Part shown: piece by piece, positions 47,401-57,153 of the stretch
Position numbering within the stretch: position 1 is the first letter of the stretch
Layout: each line of letters begins with the position of its first letter
Source of the DNA: Apricaphanius iberus
Taxonomy: Eukaryota > Chordata > Actinopteri > Cyprinodontiformes > Aphaniidae
Assembly: GCA_028564705.1 (NCBI GenBank)
Contig: JAPXFQ010002671.1
Coordinates: 1,922,001 to 1,986,000 of the forward strand
Reading direction: 5' to 3'
DNA: 64,000 nucleotides
Program-made: the position numbers and the translations under genes
Notes under the pieces: generated by a model
Told to the model about the DNA's origin: nothing
The model's database searches: none
The model's input: only the letters and a program-made list of their open reading frames with translations

Positions 47401-50400
47401 ATGAGCTTGCCATGTCCCATTAAATATTACTCAGTTTCTGTCTGGCATCTTTCTCACCTTCATGTTTTTCTAAGGGAGCAATTTTTGGAAGCTAAACATT
47501 TTTGGTCTCCCTCTGAATGCACTTTGATAACAGAAACATTAGCAAGCTGTATAAACCTGACATCCTCTCTGAATCAATTAAGACACTTTTCCATAAAACC
47601 CTTCTTCAAATTTCCCAGCAGACAGTTTAAAATTCTAGAAAGGGGTCTACAATTAGATAAGTCCAATCAAGTCAGTGTGTTAACAGGCAATTGAACTCAA
47701 TTAAAGCCTTTTCTGATTAAGGAAATAAGGCTAACAACAGAAGTCATGTGAAATTGGAAAATCTGCTAATTGCAGAACAGTAAAGAAAATCAACAGTGTA
47801 ATGTGTAAGCAGACAGTGAGAAATTATCAAAGAAATAAAATAAATGATTTGCTGCTATGTAACAACACTTAATTTGTCTTATCATTATTCATCTATCATT
47901 ATTACCAGGATGACAGGTCCAGTCACACTCTTAACCAATCATACTTATTCCTGCATGGAACACTGATGATAAATACACAGTCGTTGAAACCTCCCAGTCA
48001 ATATGTTAGCTGTCAGTTCTGATCATATCACTTGGCTTTGATTAATGGTAACATAGTGCTCTCTATAAACATCATTTAAAGTCTAAATGAGGAAATTCAA
48101 CAGAGATGGCTTAACTCTAGAATCATTGATATGGTGCTTCACAGAGACATGCTTCATTTTCCACTGATTTGCTCTCCTTCTGTGGACAAAATTGAAATTT
48201 CCACGTTGTATGATAGAAGCAGCTGATTATTCCTGCAGGTAGCTTTGTGTAAGACAGGTATAAGTATCTGGAGCTTGAAGTCTGACAGCATGCATCATCA
48301 TTAACATTTTGTCCATTGTACGTTGTATAAAGTAAAAGCTGCTTTATCTTGTGTGATGAGCTGAGGTTTAATTAGCTTTTAAATTGAATGAATGTTGAAG
48401 GACTATTCAGGTGGTGTGCTTCTTTGGCCTTTCTCTAATGGATCTACAGGAATCTTCACATACCTCGAGTTATTTATCATAACTATCATACCCATTGCCA
48501 TCTTTGCAGACACTATGTGCCTGAGATGGATACTCCAGCTTGAAGCACTGGGTAGAGTTAAGTTGCAAAAACCAACGGCTTCATGCTCTACTTTATTATG
48601 ACTGTGCTTTTTTTATTAATCATTATCTAAATCTGTGCTGATGCTACAGTTATTTTTGTTTTGTTTATGTAAATATGCATGTCCCCACATAAATTTACTG
48701 CTGTACAGTAAGGTATATTTGTGTCTTTATTCTTTAATTTGTATTCTTAAAGTGCATGTTTTTAAATGCACTATGAGCATAGTAGTTTGAAAGTCTAAAC
48801 TACAAAACAATCATGTTACACATGCATATTCTTGAAATATTTTGACATTATTCTGCTCAATTGCGCAATCCTCAAATCTGAGTCACATTTTTATTTTTAA
48901 TAATTAAAGATTCCTCCTGTAATTTTACCCCTAATGTATATATAATATTCTTTATTCGTTATATGTTTCTCCAGGGAATTTAATGCTTCTTTATTTCCTG
49001 TCATTTTGCTGCTGTTAAAGTTGAATGTCCCTTTCTGGGACAGTAAAAGATGATTCTATGCTATGCAGCAGCTCTGTTCAATTAATTCTTAAAATAGTTT
49101 TTAAGATGGATTTTAAATATTAAGTTGTAAGACTTTAAAAGCATGATGGAAGCTAATAACCTATGTGCTAACTGCTAGCCATAGCGCCAATATTTAACAA
49201 GCAAGGATGATACAGCACATCTTGAATCCATGAACTCTAGGATGAAAAGTAGCTGAGGCCACTTCTGCATGCCAACATTCTCTTCTTTCCAGCCATGTAA
49301 CAGCGTCTGTGGGTCTGGGATTGTCACTCCATGGAATGTCCACAAGCTGGTATAATCAGCCTGGGCTATGCCGCTTTTTTCATCAAAGCAATAAGTAGTT
49401 TCTGCACTGTAGCTGCATACGCTAGCACACATAGTTCTTTCTTATGCTTCATGGACACAGCAGCCCTCTAAGGCGAATATATGTTTTAAGTTGACAGACT
49501 TTTCACTGTTCAAAATCATCAATTTTGCAGTTTTCCCTATCTATCTATCTATCTATCTATCTATATATATGTATGTTCACTTCTGCCAGTATGGGATCAA
49601 AAACCCCAGGAAGCATTGCTCGGAATACACAAATTGGATCAATACGCCTGAGGTCATGTTAACAATGAAAGGATGTTTTTAGGTATAAGTAATTAAAATT
49701 ATTAACAGACAGCAAGAAATTGCAGGATGACTTCTCTCTGCCTGATGCCCGATTTAGTTTGAAGAGTCAAGCCAGAACCTGTGTCAAAACTGAGTATTTC
49801 CTTGTTGTCCTGGGTCTCATAAAATTATTGTAGACTTGAGCCTAGTTTATACTTCTGTGTCTCAAAACAGATAGATACAATGCAATTCCATTGCTGCACT
49901 GGCTCTACGTCACATACACAAGGACGGACAGAGTAGAGCCCAATTTTTCAACAATCCATCTCCGTCAGCAGAGAGCGTAAGCCTGTGATTGGTCAGCTCA
50001 GAGATCATTTCACTAGAACGGTGTTCTATAGCTGATGTAATCAGTAGTCATTGCACTAGATTATTTGAGAGCATGTACTTTATTTAATATGGTCTTTTGC
50101 TGATTTTGAACACAAGTAGATGTAGAGAACAACAAAACAGACCACTGTTTTTGTTTACATGCTTTTTTAGAGTTCTCAATGAGCTACACTTCTAGTAAAA
50201 AGCTTTCCAGCTCAATCAAAACATATTTTCTGTCATCCATTGCTCCTCGAGGGGTAATGCGTTTCAAGCTGAATACACTCCAGTTAATAAGAAACACTGC
50301 AATGGAAGGCAGACCCGCCAAAAAAGTGAGCACTCCCGACTGTCCTGGTGGGGAATTTATTTGCAACAATGAGACACCAATGGAGAAGTATAAATTAAAT

Positions 50401-52259
50401 ATGTCTGTCAATATGTCTGCATCTGTGTTCAAACTTATTATTTTCCTGCACTTTTGTTGTTAACAATCCTTCCTCCCTTTCTTTGCTTTCCTCTAAATGA
50501 GGTAGAGAAAATCATTCAAACTCATATTTTCACCACTCTGAGTAAATGGAGTTCGAATTGCAACTGCTCAAGAACTTTATGTCTGACCAGCTGCAGCAGA
50601 AGCGCCGTGCCATGCTCCCCCACCAATCCCGCATTTTCGCTGAGACATATTTTGTCTCAGAGTGTGGGAGGTGGGGGCATGTTTACTCTGCTGTGGCAGC
50701 ACAGACAAGTTGGGCACTTCATGGCTAGACAGACTGACAAAAACGCGTCACAATGTTCTAAATCAGTCATTTACCAGGAGAGGGTGAAGCAGCTGTCAGA
50801 AGGCAGGATCCAGGAGAATTACTGAGAAATGTGTGAATTAAGCCAACCTTTTTTATAAAGGAAATACCACTGGTTGACAGCACCAAAAAGTTGATTTTGC
50901 ATGATAAAGGACCTTTAATGTTTACATGTGGATCAGGAAATTACCTACCATTAAGGCAAATGATGGATTATGCAGAGAGAAAAGATGTATTACAATTTAT
51001 CTTTCTATAGTTCAGAATCGTTGGTAATTTCTTGTTGTTTATTCAGCTCATGCCTTTTTTGCACAGTTGTGACTATAAATATTGGCATGTAATTGTATTG
51101 TTGGGTCTGCCAAGAAAATATTAAGTGGACTCAGTCCCCCACAATCCTCTGCACCAGGCCAGCGCCATGCTCCTCAATGCGCTCCCTCAAGATCCTCAGA
51201 AGCTCATTGGCTGGCTGCTTTGCTTCCTCAAACCCTATTCGCCACCTTAGCGCTGTCCCTGGATGATGAAGCCAATATAAAATTAACTGTGCCACTGCCG
51301 CTTGTCCATCCTGGCCACGTTGAGAGCGCCTCCGCCTCATCGAGCTAAAAGGGAGACCTGCTATTCAGCTGAAAGCAACAATCTTCCTTCTCGAATCCTG
51401 GCTCGTTCCAAAGTATTGAGCCCTAAATGCCCAAGCTCCTTTGCTTCCTTGCCTTCCTCTATTTTGCGCACTGTCCAACCGGAGCTGCCTCCCACTGGCT
51501 TTCCACGAGCATGCTCTGAGCGATTGACAGAGCCTCTGATATGTCCATCCCCCAGCGCAGCTGAGGCGAGCTGAGTAAATCTTTTCCCTGGATCCAGGAC
51601 AATTTCCCTCCAGCGCCCAGCCTCTGACCGAGGACTCAAAGTAGAAACTTATTTTTTCTTTAATCAGGGTTGGAGCCTGTTTTTTTATTTCAATTATAAG
51701 GTGTTTGGTCTTACCAAAGCCAGCTGTTGTGTTAAAGTAACTCTGTTTTCTTTTGATTTGTAAGCAAAAACTGTGTTTGTTTTGTCTGTTTCTGTGTTGA
51801 TTTCCAATGGTTAGAATCCAGTAAAAGAGTAGAGAAGCAGCAGCCATTGTATGAGCTCTTTGCTTAGCTGTAAAGCTAACTAGGTGAGACCACACAACTT
51901 CTTTGTCTTTCTGGGGACAAGTGCGCCTACCTGGAGCTCTAGTTGCAGCTCTACCTCCCTCACCCTCACGCACGCTCACATCGTAAGCACGTGAGGTTGA
52001 CCTTCTGGTAATGTTGCTTACTTCCATCCTCCAAGTTTAGCATTACCATAGTAGCACATAGCTTAGACTGTATTTACTGTTTCTGTGAGCAATTTGGTGA
52101 ATAAAATACTCAACTTGAGATTGGTCTCTGTGCATCTTAATTCTTATTGTTAATATAGTTCCTGACTTGTCAGGTGGTGCCCCATTTAAAATAATCTTCC
52201 ATAAATTATTGATCTCATTGGTTGCGATAAACAACCCTTTTAACTATTCATAGCCAAAG
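47401..52259. other. mostly unrecognised; possible MITE end and open-frame cluster
   Basis: 47401-49845 shows nothing. 'GCCTAGTTTATACTTCTGTG' at about 49848, with a complementary 'AGAAGTATAAA' word at about 50387, may bracket a worn Harbinger-type MITE (weak). 50546-52027 holds several modest frames: a 60-codon plus-strand frame at 50546, and 69- and 220-codon minus-strand frames at 51131-51340 and 51365-52027. Base composition is more even there. I recognise no domain in them. Confidence 0.35.
49539..49570. repeat. (CTAT)n microsatellite
   Basis: About six CTAT units running into a short AT tract. Confidence 0.93.
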
Positions 52260-52261
52260 AG

Positions 52262-52354
52262 TTGCTACCTCCAAAACTCTAACAGTGTTCTCAAACCTGC
52301 AGTCAGTCGTGGCAGAAGGCCACTTGTACTGAGCCCTTGTTCTTATTGAGGTTT
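52262..52354 (+). repeat. outer repeat interrupted by the LINE, left part
   Basis: 'CAGTCGTGGCAGAAGGCCAC' and 'GTTCTTATTGAGGTTTCTT' belong to a common fish repeat whose usual continuation ('TTTTTCCACTGTCGCTACAT') reappears at about 53996-54060, on the far side of the LINE. The LINE therefore lies inside it. Confidence 0.6.
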
Positions 52355-53997
52355 CTTTGTGCACGTTGATGCAAAACTACAGACCAATCTCTAATCTCCC
52401 ATTTATTGGTAAAATTATTGAAAAAGCTGTTTACCAACAATTAAATAGCTTCCTAGCAATGAACAACCGCTTTGATATTTATCAGTCTGGTTTTCATAGG
52501 TACCACAGCACCAAGACTGCCCTCATCAAAATTTTCAATGATATCCATACAATAACTGACCGTGGTAAAAGCATAGTACTGGTACTATTAGACCTCAGTG
52601 CAACGTTTGACACAGTTGACAATGATAAATTACTGGAACCTCTAGAAAGCTGGGTCGGACTCTCTGGTACAGTACTCAACTGGCTCAAATCTAACCTTAA
52701 GAATAGGAACTTCTTTGTGTCGATTAGCCAGTTCTCATCACAAAACACAGAAATAACATGTGGGGTCCCCTAGGGCTCCATCCTAGGGCCCCTCCTATTT
52801 AGCATCTACATGCTCCCACTAAACCAGATTACAACCACGAACAATGTTAACTACCACAACTATGATGATGACACTCAGCTTTATATCTTAATGTCACCAA
52901 GTGATGTTGAACCCATCCATATCCTCAATAAATGCATTGAGAAAATTAACGGCTGAATGTCCCATAATTTCCTCCAACTGAACAAAAACAAAACTGAAGT
53001 CCTTCTCTTCTGACCCAAAAAAGATTGATTAAATATCAGTACACAGCTTCAGTTGGTCCAACTAGAAACTATCAACCAGGCCAGAAACCTAGGTTTAAAA
53101 ATGGACTCAGACCTGAACCTCCAGGGTCACATAAAGGCAATAACAAGGTCAGCTTTCTATCACCTGAGGAACATTTCTAGGATTAAAGGAATGATGACAC
53201 TAAGAGACCTAGAAAAAAATCATCCATGCGTTTATCTCTAGCCACCTTGATTACTGTAACAGTATCTTCAGAGGTCTATCTAAAAAATCAATCAGACAGC
53301 TTCAATTGATCCAGAACGCTGCTGCTCGTGTTCTCACTAGAACCAAGAAAGTAGAACACATCACCCCTGTTCTAAAGTCCTTACACTGGCTCCCTGTAGC
53401 TCAGAGAATAGACTTCAAAGTGCTTTTATTAGTTTATAAATCATTAAATGGGTTAGCACCAGAGTACATTATAGATCTGCTATCATGGTACAAACCATCC
53501 AGATCACTCAGGTCCCCCAGCTCTAGTTTACTGATAGTCCCTAGAACCAGAACCAAACATGGGGAAGGAGATTTCCGTTTCTATGCTCCTAATCTCTGGA
53601 ACAAACTACTGGGAAAATGCAATGCTGCAGAGACACTGAACACTTTTATATCTAAAATTAAAATTTACCTATTTAGACTCGCTTATGAGTAACTGTTTTT
53701 ACTTGCTTGTTTTTAATTGTCACACGTATTATTGTCTTAATTACTGTAAATGCTTTCTTGTGTTAAAAACTGTGAGCAAGATCAGCAAGATCAGTTAATG
53801 AACTAAAACTGTGATTTTTACTCACTTGTCCCTACATTGTGGTATTGTTGAGTATTTTCTTATTGCAACTGCTCATTTGTATTCTAATCATCAAACTGAT
53901 CTATGCTGTGAACCAGTGGTAATCATGTAAAGCACATTGAATTGCCCTGTGTTGAAAGTGTGCAATACAAATAAAATTGCTTTGCCTTGCCTTGCCT
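52355..53997 (+). mobile_element. L2/Rex1-like LINE, 5'-truncated, complete 3' end
   Basis: It starts within the reverse transcriptase (5' truncation, normal for LINEs) and runs through the ORF2 stop at 53690-53692. A roughly 300-bp 3' untranslated region follows, ending in ATAAAATTG and TTTGCCTTGCCTTGCC at 53974-53997. Outer-repeat sequence flanks it on both sides. The family differs from the LINE at 28-31 kb in its tail and residues. No clean target duplication was found. Confidence 0.85.
52357..53692 (+). pseudogene. LINE ORF2 reverse transcriptase, C-terminal two thirds
   Basis: In order: NYRPISNLPFIGKIIEKAV near 52377; VLLDLSATFDTVDN near 52582-52623; [17 protein letters not shown], where PQG has become P-stop-G (TAG at 52771); [10 protein letters not shown] near 52861, replacing the usual YADD box; FLQLNKNKTEVLLF. 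Two more stops follow (after KING and after LLF). A one-base slip in the A-run at about 53210-53217 changes frame, after which LDYCNSIFRGLSKKS, AARVLTRTKKVEHI and HWLPVAQRIDFKVLLLVYKS run to FRLAYE and the stop. It was once the copying enzyme of the element. Three nonsense changes plus one slippage make it dead, yet overall it is well preserved. Confidence 0.92.
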
Positions 53998-54060
53998 TTT
54001 TCCACTGTCGCTACATGCTTGCTCAGCTTGAGGAATTGCTGTGGTTGGAGTCTGCATGAA

Positions 54061-54765
54061 CAGGGCCAAACCTCTATTCAACTCTGCATAGAGTTCCTAA
54101 AGAAGTATGTTTTTACGTTTATCTTGATGTCTCGTGTTTCTTGTCATATCTTACCTAGTTCCACATCAAAAGTGATGTACCATAAACATTTCCAATGAAC
54201 TGGAATACAACCAACATGTCCGAGTGACCACCCATTCAAAAGATTAGCTTTTTGAGTAAAGATTTCAAAGTTAGCACACCTGAAAGATGTTATGTAAGCA
54301 GAAGTCAAGGGAATTCAGTGACAATAGCAGTAGTTCAGACCACATTAGGTTGTTATTTATTTATCAATGGCAGTTCTGGCACTAAAAGCCGTTTCAGGTA
54401 GTTCCAATTCTTTTAATCCATCCTTCCTTTTAACCTATCTAATGTGCTTAAAATAGAGATTAGACTAAAAATGTGTCCATAAAACCCAGTGAAAATGTTT
54501 GGAAACTGCATTTCTTCATCATAAGATTTGCCCAATTTGTTTTAGTGAAGTAGCATTAGGACAGTAAGTTCGTCATATTTGTTACCTTTTGCCAAAGATT
54601 TTATGTCTCTGCCAGGGTTTTGTTTGTTCGTCTGTCTGTTAGCAACATAACTCAAAAAGTAGTGGGTGGAATTTGACTTAATCTTCAGGAAATGTCTGGA
54701 ATGAGACCAAGAAAAAGCGATTAGTTCGGAGGTGATCAGAAAACCACCATTAACAAAAAGAAAAA
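54061..54765. other. no gene recognised
   Basis: The first tens of bases may still belong to the outer repeat; the remainder is unremarkable AT-rich sequence. Confidence 0.35.
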
Positions 54766-55225
54766 CGGGCAGCACACATCACAGGTAGAAGGCTCCGGGT
54801 TCAATTCCTGCCGGGAAAGCTGTGGGTGCTGAGGGTGCGTTTGTTCCATATCATCAGCACCCACACCCTGTGTGGGGTTTGCGAAAGGGCCTTTCTGTGT
54901 GGAGTTTGCATGTTCTCCCTGTGTTCCCTTGAGTAGCTAATGTGAGCTACTCCCACAAAAACATGCACCAGTTCTGGGCTGTATACTGCTTCCTCGTGGC
55001 TGACTGAGGCGCCTGAAGGGTTGGGGAGGATCTGGCTGGAATAACGTGATTCTTCCACGCGCTATGTCCAGCTGGGGAAACCCTGCCCCCTCAGGTGACA
55101 AGAAGGGCCTGTTCACTCCTCAAGCAGGAAGGAGGCTTGAGCTTCAGTATAGGCCCTTCCACAGTTGGCAGAGAGCAATGCCCAGAACTGGAATTAGGTA
55201 GGACACTCGGTGATAAATAATGGGA
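54766..55225 (+). mobile_element. tRNA-derived SINE
   Basis: The head includes the B-box GGTTCAATTCC at 54798-54808 within 'GGCTCCGGGTTCAATTCCTG'. The body has 'GTGGAGTTTGCATGTTCTCC' and 'GATTCTTCCACGCGCTATGT'. It continues through 'CCTCAGGTGACAAGAAGGGC' and 'AGTTGGCAGAGAGCAATGCC' and ends near 'GATAAATAATGGGAAAAA'. This order is that of a widespread fish SINE whose 3' part carries the 'CCACGCGCTACGTCC' block. The A-box is degraded. The 3' limit is approximate. Confidence 0.75.
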
Positions 55226-55310
55226 AAAAGCCGTAGGATAAAAATGATAAAAAATAAAAATAAATAAAAAAGTAGAAAAAGAGTAGATATTTATAAATGT
55301 TACATTTTTG

Positions 55311-55360
55311 TTGTATGAATACTGGCTATATATATATATATATAGCCAGTATTCATACAA
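55311..55360. repeat. perfect 50-bp palindrome
   Basis: TTGTATGAATACTGGCTATA at 55311-55330 reads, through a TA core, into its exact complement ending ATTCATACAA at 55360: two 25-bp arms with no spacer. A further imperfect 'ATTTTTG' extension exists on both sides. Confidence 0.97.
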
Positions 55361-55386
55361 AAATGAATTAGTGCAAAATAATGAAA

Positions 55387-55388
55387 TA

Positions 55389-55452
<64 letters not shown>
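55387..55452. repeat. (TA)n microsatellite
   Basis: More than 60 bp of nearly pure TA, just 3' of the perfect palindrome. Confidence 0.97.
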
Positions 55453-55454
<2 letters not shown>

Positions 55455-55587
55455 TATTTTTTTATGCTGTTCTCTCTGTACTTTACCACCTTAATCACTG
55501 AGATCTAGATCATGTTTGGCCATAAAGGACAGCAACAAGGCATGAAAATGAAGTAATGCTTTAAGACACTAATAATCTGACAATGAC

Positions 55588-57153
55588 TGAGATGGACTTA
55601 AAGATCTAAAATTCATTCCAGTGCACAATATTACCATTTCTCTCAAACATTGTTCACAAATCAGTCTAAATGTGTGATAGTGAGCACTTATGCTTTGCTG
55701 AGATAATCCATCCCACCTCACAGGTGTGCCACATCAAGATGCTGATATGACATCATGATTAGTGCAGAGGTGTACCTTATACTGCCCACTTTATCTGAAT
55801 GTGCAGTTTTTTGCTTTATTGGGGGTCTGGGAACTCAGAACCGGTCAGTATCTGGTGTGACCACCATTTGCCTCATGCAGTGCAACACATCTTCTTCGCA
55901 TAGTTTATCAGATTGTCAATTGTGGCCTGTGGAATGTTGGTCCATTCCTATTCAATGGCTGTGCGAAGTTGTTGGATATTAGTGGGAACTGGTACACGCT
56001 GTCATATACGCCGGTCAAGCACATCCCAAACATGCTCAACGGGTGACATGTCTGGTGAGTATGCTGGCCATGCAAGAACTGGAACATTTTCAGCTTCCAA
56101 GAATTGTGTACAGATCCTTGCAACATGGGGCCGTGCATTATCTTGCTGAAACATGAGGTGATGTTCATGGATGTATGGCACAACAATGGGCCTCAGGATC
56201 TCATCACGGTATCTCTTTGCATTCAAAATGCCATCAATAAAATGCACCTGTGTTTTCGTCCATAACAGATGCCTGCCCATACCATAACCCCACCTCCACC
56301 ATGGGCCACTCGATCCACAACATTGAAATCAGCAAAGCGCTCACCCACACGAAACCACACACGCTGTCTGCCATCTGCCCTGCACAATGTAAACCGAGAT
56401 TCATCCGTGAAGAGAACACCTCTCCAACGTGCCAAACTCCATCGAATGTGAGCAGTTGCCCACTCAAGTCTGTTACGGCAACAACCTGGAGTCAGGTCAA
56501 GACCCCGATGAGGACGTCGAGCATGCAGTTGAGCTTCCCTGAGACGGTTTCTGACAGTTTGTGCAGAAATTGTTTGGTTATGCAAACCAATTGTTTCAGC
56601 AGCTGTCTGAGTGGCTGGTCTCAGACGATCTTGGAGGTGAACCTGCTGGATGTGGAGGTCCTGGGCTGGTGTGGTTACACATGGTCTGCGGTTGTGAGGC
56701 CGGTTGGATGTACTGTCATATTCTCTGAAACGCCTTTGGAGACGGCTTATGGTGGAGAAATGAACATTCAATGCACGAGCAACAGATCGGGTTGACATTC
56801 CTGCTGTCAGAATGCCAATTGCACGCTCTCTTAATGCTTGTGGCCTCTGTGGCATTTTGCTGTGAGACAAAACTTCACATTCCAGGTTGGCCTTTTATTG
56901 TAGTATAAACTACACCTATGCACTAATCATGATCTCAGATTAGCATCTTGATGTGGCACATCTTTGAGGTGGGATGGATTATCTCAGCAAAGCAGAAGTG
57001 CTCACTATCACACATTTAGACTGATTTGTGAACAATGTTTGAGAGAAATGGTAATATTGTGTATCTGGAATGAATTTTAGATCTTTAAGTCCATCTCATT
57101 AAAAATGGGAGCAGAAACAAAGGTGTTGTGTTTATATTTTTGTTGAGTGTGTA
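55588..57153 (-). mobile_element. Tc1 transposon with ~190-bp inverted repeats, dead
   Basis: 55588-55774 is repeated in inverted orientation at 56911-57100 with high identity; shared words include GATAATCCATCCCACCTCA and CATTGTTCACAAATCA. Such long repeats are typical of IR/DR-type fish Tc1 elements. The right outer end continues to 'TTTTTGTTGAGTGTGTA' at about 57153, matching the known family end (complement begins ACTCAACAAAAATATAAAC). The left outer roughly 50 bp are missing, so the ends are unequal. The central transposase gene is broken. Both the lost left end and the gene defects prevent self-mobilisation. Confidence 0.9.
55860..56870 (-). pseudogene. Tc1 transposase, DD34E, frameshifted
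   Basis: The N-terminal part (56870 down to about 56260) opens SHSKMPQRPQALRERAIGIL. It has a helix-turn-helix (STRSVARALNVHFSTISRLQ), then the first catalytic Asp in FTDESRFTL (56391-56405) and the glycine box HGGGGVMVWAGI. At about 56257-56262 one base appears lost and the frame changes to TQVHFIDGILNAKRYRDEIL. The second Asp follows in FQQDNARPH (about 56130-56150), then SPDMSPVEHVWDVLD with the catalytic Glu; 34 residues separate them. Stops occur at 56002-56004, 55948-55950 and 55873-55875 before the natural C-terminus. Catalytic residues persist but no full protein can be made. Confidence 0.92.

Noticed and set aside
49848..50400. Harbinger MITE bounded by TTTATACTTCT words
   Set aside because: Only one short word is mirrored and the edges do not agree; too weak to list as an element.
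51365..52027. 220-codon minus-strand open frame as a host gene
   Set aside because: No domain, low-complexity charged segments, no supporting splice or start context; more likely chance in GC-balanced DNA.
56250..56795. 181-codon plus-strand frame as a gene
   Set aside because: It is antisense to the Tc1 transposase pseudogene, whose DDE motifs are unmistakable on the minus strand.
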